From NCBI GenBank assembly GCA_025458005.1, contig JALOTG010000044.1, positions 1 to 35,825 on the forward strand: a DNA stretch of 35,825 nt. Direction: 5' to 3'. This document shows positions 30,245-35,825 of the stretch, one piece after another (within the stretch, counting starts at the first letter, position 1; every line of letters starts with the position of its first letter). The DNA is from Thiobacillaceae bacterium. Lineage in GTDB: Bacteria; Pseudomonadota; Gammaproteobacteria; Burkholderiales; Thiobacillaceae. Under the pieces are notes generated by a model. The model did not search any database, was not told the origin of the DNA, and saw nothing but the letters and a program-made list of their open reading frames with translations. The translations under genes were made by a program, and so were the position numbers.

Positions 30245-31615
30245 TCAGGCCGTGCGCGAATAGCGCGGCTGTTCCTGGCTGGCCTGCCTGAGGTAGCTGT
30301 CGAAGCACATGGCGATGTTGCGCAGGAACAGGCGGCCCAGATCGGTCACCGCGATCCGGTCCGGCGCGATCCGCACCAGGCCATCCGCCGCCAGGGGGGG
30401 CAACTCGGCCAGGGCATCGGCGAAGTAGTCGCGGAAGTCGATGCCCCACTCGGCCCCGAAGGACTGCATGTCCAGTTCCAGGTCGCACATGACGCGGGTG
30501 ATCGCGTCGCGCCGGACCTGGTCGTCGCGGGTCAGGCGCAGGCCGCGTTCCACCGGCAGGTGGCCGCTGGCCACCCGCTCCTGGTAATGCTTGAGGTTCT
30601 TTTCGTTCTGCATGTAGACATCCGGCGTCTGGCTGATGCTGGAGGCGCCGAAGGCGTAAATGTCGCAATGCTTGTGCGTGGTGTAGCCCTGGAAGTTGCG
30701 CCACAGCGTCTTCCCCTGTTGCGCGCGGACCATCTCGTCGTCCGGCTTGGCGAAGTGGTCCATGCCGATGTTCAGGTAGCCGGCCGCGCCCAGCCGGTCG
30801 TGGATCAACTGCTGCAGGTCGAGGCGGGTGGCGAAGTCGGGCAGATCCTCTTCGTGGATCAGTTTCTGGTGCTTCTTCATCCACGGCACGTGGGCGTAGG
30901 CGAAGATGGCGAAGCGGTCGGGCGCCCAGGCGACCACCTGGTCCAGGGTGCGGGAGAAGCTCTCCACCGACTGGTGCGGCAGGCCGACGATGAGGTCCAT
31001 GTTGATGCTGGCGAAGCCCAGCTCCCGCGCCCAGCCGTAGACCTGGCGGATCATCTCGGCCGGCTGCACCCGGTTGACCGCCTTCTGCACCCGTTCGTCC
31101 AAGTCCTGCACGCCGATGGACAGGCGGTTGAAGCCGGACTCGCGCAGGGCCGCCAGGTGCTCCCGGGTCAGTTCGCGCGGGTCGGCCTCGCAACCCATTT
31201 CCGCATTTTCGGCGATGTTGAAGCGGGCGCGGATCATCCCCATCAGCCGGCGGATGTCCTCGGGCCTCAGATAGGTGGGCGTGCCGCCGCCCCAGTGCAG
31301 CTGCTCGACCCGGCGGCGCGAGTCGGTGAGCCCGGCGACGCGGGCGAGCTCCCGGTCGAGTACGCCCAGGTAGCGCTCGGCCTTGTGATAGTCGCCGGTC
31401 GCCACCATGTTGCAACCGCAGTAGTAGCAGAGCGTGTCGCAGAACGGGATGTGCGCGTACAGAGACAGGCCGCGCCCGGGGTCCTGGGACGCGCGCAGCT
31501 CGTCCAGCCAGTCCGACTCGGTGAAGTCGGTGGTGAAGTACGGCGCGGTCGGGTAGGAGGTGTAGCGCGGTCCGGGGCGGCTGTACTTGTTGAGCAGTTG
31601 GGTCAGATCGGTCAT
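30245..31615 (-). CDS. hemN: Oxygen-independent coproporphyrinogen III oxidase (radical SAM)
   Basis: MTDLTQLLNKYSRPGPRYTSYPTAPYF...YAHIPFCDTLCYYCGCNM...HWGGGTPTYL; start ATG at 31615. Confidence 0.97.
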   Translation of the reverse strand: MTDLTQLLNKYSRPGPRYTSYPTAPYFTTDFTESDWLDELRASQDPGRGLSLYAHIPFCDTLCYYCGCNMVATGDYHKAERYLGVLDRELARVAGLTDSRRRVEQLHWGGGTPTYLRPEDIRRLMGMIRARFNIAENAEMGCEADPRELTREHLAALRESGFNRLSIGVQDLDERVQKAVNRVQPAEMIRQVYGWARELGFASINMDLIVGLPHQSVESFSRTLDQVVAWAPDRFAIFAYAHVPWMKKHQKLIHEEDLPDFATRLDLQQLIHDRLGAAGYLNIGMDHFAKPDDEMVRAQQGKTLWRNFQGYTTHKHCDIYAFGASSISQTPDVYMQNEKNLKHYQERVASGHLPVERGLRLTRDDQVRRDAITRVMCDLELDMQSFGAEWGIDFRDYFADALAELPPLAADGLVRIAPDRIAVTDLGRLFLRNIAMCFDSYLRQASQEQPRYSRTA

Positions 31616-31683
31616 GGCGGCACGCTGGGCTGGGATCGGTCCATTGTAGGCAGGCGCCTGATTTCGTAGCAAGGAATTGGTCA

Positions 31684-32121
31684 TTGACAAGCGAGCGATG
31701 GGATAGTCCCGAGGACGCGGAACGCGCCTTCTACCTGGCCTTCGAGGCCGGAGACCTTGAGGCCATGATGGCGGTTTGGGACGAGACCGCGGACGTGTGC
31801 TGCATCCACCCCATGGGCCAGGCGTTGTGCGGACCCGATGCGGTGCGGGAGGGCTGGCGGGAGATACTCGCCTCCGGCCAGCGCCTGCAGTTCAGCGCCG
31901 AGCCCGCGCTCCGGCAGATCGGGACGGAGCTGGCGGTGAGCGTGGTGCGCGAACACATCCGGGTGGTCGGCCAGGACAAGACCAGCCCGCCCATGGTGGC
32001 AACCAACGTCTATCGCCGAACCACCGGCGGCTGGCGCATGACCCTGCATCATGTCTCGCCGGCGGTGGTCGCCATGGGCAACGGGATGGAGGACAAGCCC
32101 GCGTCCCGCTATCTGCATTGA
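31684..32121 (+). CDS. SnoaL/NTF2-like fold protein
   Basis: AFYLAFEAGDLEAMMAVWDETADVCCIHPMGQALCGPDAVREGWREIL...VVATNVYRRTTGGWRMTLHHVSP-like pattern; apparent TTG start. Confidence 0.75.
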   Translation: MTSERWDSPEDAERAFYLAFEAGDLEAMMAVWDETADVCCIHPMGQALCGPDAVREGWREILASGQRLQFSAEPALRQIGTELAVSVVREHIRVVGQDKTSPPMVATNVYRRTTGGWRMTLHHVSPAVVAMGNGMEDKPASRYLH

Positions 32122-32154
32122 TGAGGCCGATGCCGGGTTTTTTTGTCACCGGGG

Positions 32155-32190
32155 TGTCGGAATTTCGGCAGAGTGACTAAAATTCCGACA
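32155..32190. promoter_or_regulatory. 11-bp perfect inverted repeat, candidate operator
   Basis: TGTCGGAATTT-N14-AAATTCCGACA, just upstream of a TTGCCA-N18-TTATAT promoter-like element. Confidence 0.55.
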
Positions 32191-32194
32191 GCAC

Positions 32195-32224
32195 TTGCCA
32201 AAAGATGTATTTATAATGTTATAT
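32195..32224 (+). promoter_or_regulatory. Sigma70-like promoter candidate for the 32228-32395 transcript
   Basis: TTGCCA (32195-32200), 18-nt spacer, TTATAT (32219-32224), in an AT-rich island. Confidence 0.45.
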
Positions 32225-32340
32225 ATCTGCAATGCTCATGGGCCCTCGACGGTTCGAGGTCGAAAATCCGCTGATGGCACAGGAATTGCTGGAATCAGGC
32301 TGAAGGACGGGGGTTGCGCCGTCCCCAACGAACCTCCCTG

Positions 32341-32361
32341 ACCGCCGCAACGGCGGTTTTT
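32341..32361 (+). terminator. Intrinsic terminator 1
   Basis: ACCGCCG-CAA-CGGCGGT followed by TTTT. Confidence 0.75.
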
Positions 32362-32364
32362 CGA

Positions 32365-32395
32365 GCGGCATCGGTTTCCGATGCCGCTTTTTTTT
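32365..32395 (+). terminator. Intrinsic terminator 2
   Basis: Perfect 10-bp stem GCGGCATCGG/CCGATGCCGC, TTT loop, T8 tail. Confidence 0.88.
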
Positions 32396-32544
32396 GCACT
32401 CCTCGCCTTGATCGAGTCAGGATTCTCCCTCCGGACCCGGCCGATCGGCGCGGTATCCGCCCCCCGCCGATGCAGGCGCTGCCGCGCAATCGCGTGCGGA
32501 CTCCTGGAAACCGGATACGTACATAGAAATATCCGCAGCATTTA

Positions 32545-32558
32545 TTGATGGCCATCAA
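32545..32558. promoter_or_regulatory. FNR/ANR-type binding site upstream of fccA
   Basis: TTGATGGCCATCAA matches TTGAT-N4-ATCAA exactly; a -10-like TACCAT at 32582-32587 puts the box near -41.5. Confidence 0.7.
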
Positions 32559-32657
32559 GGAATCCCTCTTTGGTGGTTCAGTACCATATGTCGGACTGCG
32601 GCCAGGTACGGATGGCTCCACCATGGTCGTGCAGTGACTTTTTGTCTGGAGGAGAGC

Positions 32658-33102
32658 ATGCACAAAGTGCACCAAGGCATTGCGACGGCGATGACCGCCG
32701 TGGGCCTGATGCTGGCTGGCCTGGCCCAGGCCGCGCCGAATATCGAGGGACTGGCGCGCACCTGCAACAACTGCCACGGCACGGGCGGGGTGAGCGTGGG
32801 CACATCGATGCCCTCGATCGCCGGGCTGTCGGAGGCCTACCTGAAGCACATCATGATGGAATGGAAGAGCGGCGCGCGCGCCTCGGCCAACATGACGCGC
32901 CTGATCAAGGGCTACACCGACGAGGAGATCGCCGGCCTGGCCGCCTACTACGCCAAGCTGCCCTGGACGCCGCAGCCGCAGAAGGTGGGCGCGGACATCC
33001 TGGCCAAGGGCAAGGAGGCCACCGAGGATCAACAACGCCCGCAAGATGGACGCGGGCAACGTGCCCGTCGCCGCCGAGTTCTACGGCGCGCAAGGCAAGT
33101 AA
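32658..33102 (+). pseudogene. fccA: Flavocytochrome c cytochrome subunit with apparent internal deletion/frameshift near 33026-33031
   Basis: MHKVHQGIATAMTAVGLMLAGLAQAAPNIEGLARTCNNCHGTGGVSVGTSMPSIAGLSEAYLKHIMMEWKSGARASANMTRLIKGYTDEEIAGLAAYYAKLPW...GKEATED; C-terminal remnant MDAGNVPVAAEFYGAQGK* is in another frame. Confidence 0.75.
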
Positions 33103-33112
33103 GGGAAAGAGC

Positions 33113-34492
33113 ATGAGCCAAATCGATCGTCGCACCTTCATCAAGGCCCTGGCCGCCGCCTCTTCCGCCTCCGCCCTGTCATTGCCGTCGCTCGCCCTGG
33201 CCAAGACCAAGGCCAAGGTGGTGGTGATCGGCGGCGGCTATGCCGGCGCCACCGCCGCCAAGTACGTCAAACTGCTCGACAAGGACATCGAGGTGACCTT
33301 GATCGAGCCCAACCAGATCTACGTGTCCTGCCCGCTGTCCAACGAGGTGGTGGTCGGCCACCGCGACATCAAGACCCTGGCGGTCGGCTACGACGGGCTG
33401 AAGAAGCGCGGCGTCACCGTGCTGCACGACCTGGTCACCGGCGTGGACCGGGCCAAGAAGGTGGTCAGCACCAAGGGCGGCAAGAAGCTCGCCTACGACG
33501 CCTTGGTCATGTCGCCCGGCATCGACTTCCAGTACACGGGCATCGAAGGCTACACGGAGGCCCTCACCGAGCAGTTCCCGCACGCCTGGAAGGCCGGGCC
33601 GCAGACCCTGCTGCTGAAGAAGCAGCTCGAGGCGATGCCCGATGGCGGCGTGTTCGTCATCGTCGTGCCGAAGGGCCCGTTCCGCTGCCCGCCCGGCCCC
33701 TACGAGCGCGCCTCGCTGGTGGCCAACTACTTCCAGCACCACGGCAAGAAGAAGAGCAAGGTCATCATCCTGGACGCCAACGACTCGCACTCCAAGAAGG
33801 GCCTGTTCAACCAGGCCTGGGCCAAGCTGTACGGCTGGGAGAAGGAGGGCCTGGGCACCAACGGCATGATCGAGTGGGTGAAGGGCGCGGAGGGGGGCGG
33901 CGTCACCAAGCTGGACGCCAAGACCAAGACGGTGTCCTCCGACTTCGTCGACGTTAAGGCCGACGTGCTCAACATCATCCCTTCGCACAAGGCCGGCAAG
34001 ATCGCCGCCGACGCGGGCCTCACGGGCGCCGAGGGCAATAACTTCGAGAAGGGCTGGTGCAAGGTGGAGCCGATGACCATGGCCAGCGCGCTGGACGCCA
34101 ACATCTACGCCATCGGCGACAGTTGCGTGGCCGGCGAGATGCCGCTGTACGGCAACCCCAACGCGGCCTTCGACATGCCCAAGAGCGCGCACATCGCCAT
34201 GACCCAGGCCAAGGTGGCGGCCGCCGCCATCGTCGCCAAGCTCAATGGCCTGCCGACCCCCGAGCCCTACTACGCCAATACCTGCTACAGCGTGGTGGGC
34301 GACGACTACGGCATCTCGGTGGCGCACCTGTACCGGGTGGTCAACGGCACCTTCAAGTACATCCCGGAGGGCAGCGGCGTGTCCATGACGACCATGCCCG
34401 ACAAGTCGCCCGTGCCCGCCATCTACCGCAAGCTCGAGGCCGAGTACGCCGACGGCTGGCTGCGCAACGTCATCGCGGATGCGTTCGGCTGA
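33113..34492 (+). CDS. fccB: Flavocytochrome c sulfide dehydrogenase, flavoprotein subunit (Tat signal)
   Basis: DRRTFIKALAAASSASALSLPSLALA Tat-like signal; VVVIGGGYAGATAAKYVKLLDKDIEVTLIEPNQIYVSCPLSNEVVVG; GPFRCPPGPYERASLVANYF; NTCYSVVGDDYGISVAHLYRV. Confidence 0.94.
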   Translation: MSQIDRRTFIKALAAASSASALSLPSLALAKTKAKVVVIGGGYAGATAAKYVKLLDKDIEVTLIEPNQIYVSCPLSNEVVVGHRDIKTLAVGYDGLKKRGVTVLHDLVTGVDRAKKVVSTKGGKKLAYDALVMSPGIDFQYTGIEGYTEALTEQFPHAWKAGPQTLLLKKQLEAMPDGGVFVIVVPKGPFRCPPGPYERASLVANYFQHHGKKKSKVIILDANDSHSKKGLFNQAWAKLYGWEKEGLGTNGMIEWVKGAEGGGVTKLDAKTKTVSSDFVDVKADVLNIIPSHKAGKIAADAGLTGAEGNNFEKGWCKVEPMTMASALDANIYAIGDSCVAGEMPLYGNPNAAFDMPKSAHIAMTQAKVAAAAIVAKLNGLPTPEPYYANTCYSVVGDDYGISVAHLYRVVNGTFKYIPEGSGVSMTTMPDKSPVPAIYRKLEAEYADGWLRNVIADAFG

Positions 34493-34535
34493 GCGGGTGA
34501 CGAGTGACGCTGACCTTTTTCGAGGAAGGAGGCCC

Positions 34536-34568
34536 ATGACCGACACGCGAAACCTGACCGATGTCTAG
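34536..34568 (+). other. 10-codon ORF with a strong Shine-Dalgarno sequence between fccB and the ONR-like gene
   Basis: GAGGAAGGAGGCCC-ATG ACC GAC ACG CGA AAC CTG ACC GAT GTC TAG ([10 protein letters not shown]). Confidence 0.35.
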
Positions 34569-34572
34569 TACT

Positions 34573-34595
34573 GGCGGCCCCGCCGCGGGGCCGCC
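34573..34595 (+). other. Stable GC hairpin in the fccB-ONR intergenic region
   Basis: GGCGGCCCCG-CCG-CGGGGCCGCC, perfect 10-bp stem, no T-tract. Confidence 0.7.
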
Positions 34596-34623
34596 AAATC
34601 GAGCACCTGACAAGGAGATAAGC

Positions 34624-35825
34624 ATGAGGAAATCAAGCATCTGGGGACGAATGGCATCCGGCCTGGCCGCTGCCCTGTTCGCCTTCGGCGTGCAGGCGGC
34701 GGTGGACATCCCCAAACCGCAGATACCACCCCCGCCGCCCGAGAAGGCCCCGCCCGTCAAGCCGATCGACAGCAAGAAGTGCTATGCCTGTCACGAAAAC
34801 GTCGAGGATTGGCACACCCAGGGCCGTCACGCCACGGTGAACTGCGCCCATTGCCACGACGCTGAAGAGCACCTGAAGACCGCCAAGGGCAGCAACATGG
34901 GCACCCGTCCGGGCACCAACAAGGACCACCGCGCCTGCGCCACTTGCCACGTCGAGCAGTACAACACCTTCGTGCAGCCCAACCTGGAATCCCACGCCCG
35001 CGTCGAAAAGGCCCGCTACACCAGCCGGTCGCCCCTGTTCGACAAGCTGATGGAAGGTTACGGCTTCACCAAGGAGCACGCCGAGCCCCGCTCCCACGCC
35101 TTCATGCTGGTGGACCAGTGGGTGGTGGACCGCGCCTTCGGCGGCCGCATGCAGTTCAAGGACTGGACCTATGTGAACAAGGCCGAGCTGGCCGCCAACG
35201 GCGCCTGGAACGTGATTGTTGACAAGGAACCCAGCACCTCTGACCAGAAGCTCTTCATGCGCCAGACCGCCGCGGCCGTGAACCCCGTCTGCATGAACTG
35301 CAAGACGCAGGATCACATCCTGGACTGGGCCTACAAGGGCGACAAGCACCCCGCCGCCAAGTGGGACCGCACCTCCAAGCCGGTCGAGTTCGCCCGGGCC
35401 GTGAACCATCCGCTGAACTGCTTCATGTGCCACGATCCCCACTCGGCCAAGCCGCGCGTGGTGCGTGACGCCCTGATCGAGGCCGTGGTGGACCGCAAGC
35501 TGGGCACCTATCCCATGGACCCGGTGAAGAGCCAGCAAACCAAGATGGAGAAGGTGGTGTTCCAGCGGGATGGCAAGGACTTCCGCGCCATCGGCATGCT
35601 GTCCAAGTCCGACTCCAACCTGATGTGCGCCCAGTGCCACGTGGAGTATAACTGCGGCGTCGGCTTCGACTGCGCCGGTGCAGACGGCAAGGTCAAGATG
35701 ACCCCCGATCCGGACCAGAAGATGATCACCATGGCCGATCCGCGCACCAACCTGTTCCCGTGGACCAACGTCTTCGGCTACAAGAAGGTGATGACCGAGG
35801 ACTACAAGTTCAAGGACTTCAAGCA
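34624..35825 (+). CDS. Octaheme nitrite reductase (ONR/NrfA-related) multiheme cytochrome c, truncated at window end
   Basis: Signal peptide; haem motifs CYACH, CAHCH, CATCH, CMNCK, CFMCH, CAQCH in order; the CxxCK fourth haem and [10 protein letters not shown] are consistent with ONR. AAGGAG RBS. Confidence 0.85.
   Translation, partial: MRKSSIWGRMASGLAAALFAFGVQAAVDIPKPQIPPPPPEKAPPVKPIDSKKCYACHENVEDWHTQGRHATVNCAHCHDAEEHLKTAKGSNMGTRPGTNKDHRACATCHVEQYNTFVQPNLESHARVEKARYTSRSPLFDKLMEGYGFTKEHAEPRSHAFMLVDQWVVDRAFGGRMQFKDWTYVNKAELAANGAWNVIVDKEPSTSDQKLFMRQTAAAVNPVCMNCKTQDHILDWAYKGDKHPAAKWDRTSKPVEFARAVNHPLNCFMCHDPHSAKPRVVRDALIEAVVDRKLGTYPMDPVKSQQTKMEKVVFQRDGKDFRAIGMLSKSDSNLMCAQCHVEYNCGVGFDCAGADGKVKMTPDPDQKMITMADPRTNLFPWTNVFGYKKVMTEDYKFKDFK

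Larger units (their letters stand above)
32228..32395 (+). ncRNA. Candidate structured ncRNA or leader ending in tandem terminators
   Basis: Hairpins CCTCGA-CGGT-TCGAGG and GGACGG-N8-CCGTCC, then terminators ACCGCCG-CAA-CGGCGGT-TTTT and GCGGCATCGG-TTT-CCGATGCCGC-T8; no supported ORF. Confidence 0.45.

Noticed and set aside
31677-31690. FNR-like box TTGGTCATTGACAA upstream of hemN
   Set aside because: Three mismatches to TTGAT-N4-ATCAA and spacing to the TACAAT hexamer does not fit -41.5; too weak to claim.

Overview
The window is about 36 kb of high-GC chromosomal DNA, probably from a sulfur-oxidising betaproteobacterium (inferred from gene content). Ordinary genes include ppdK (truncated by the window start), a NUDIX hydrolase, a TrpB2-type tryptophan synthase beta chain, an OmpA protein with TSP3 repeats, mscL, class I fumarase, pbpG, pldA, an alpha/beta-hydrolase lipoprotein, acs, glnE, ilvE, a CHCC zinc-finger protein, a DUF302 protein, hemN and a SnoaL-like protein. 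Two regions stand out. (1) Positions 4954-16207, minus strand, hold a tightly overlapping operon that joins an Mrp-type antiporter module (MrpE, F, G, MbhD-like, MrpB, MrpC and a single ORF carrying two antiporter domains) to complex-I-like NuoH, B, C and D subunits. It continues with a NuoI-GltD fusion and a ferritin-like protein. Gene order and Cys motifs resemble the archaeal MBX/MBS sulfane-sulfur reductase more than a canonical Nuo complex. (2) Positions 32545-35825, plus strand, hold a perfect FNR box, flavocytochrome c sulfide dehydrogenase (fccAB) and an octaheme nitrite reductase-like gene carrying CxxCK and Y-N-C motifs, which could be a sulfide-to-nitrite module. Three unrelated genes (mrpE, pbpG, fccA) each appear to carry an internal deletion with a frameshift. 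That is either assembly error or real decay and needs read-level checking. A likely structured ncRNA with tandem terminators and an 11-bp inverted repeat lies upstream of fccA. No tRNA, rRNA, CRISPR array or transposase was recognised.
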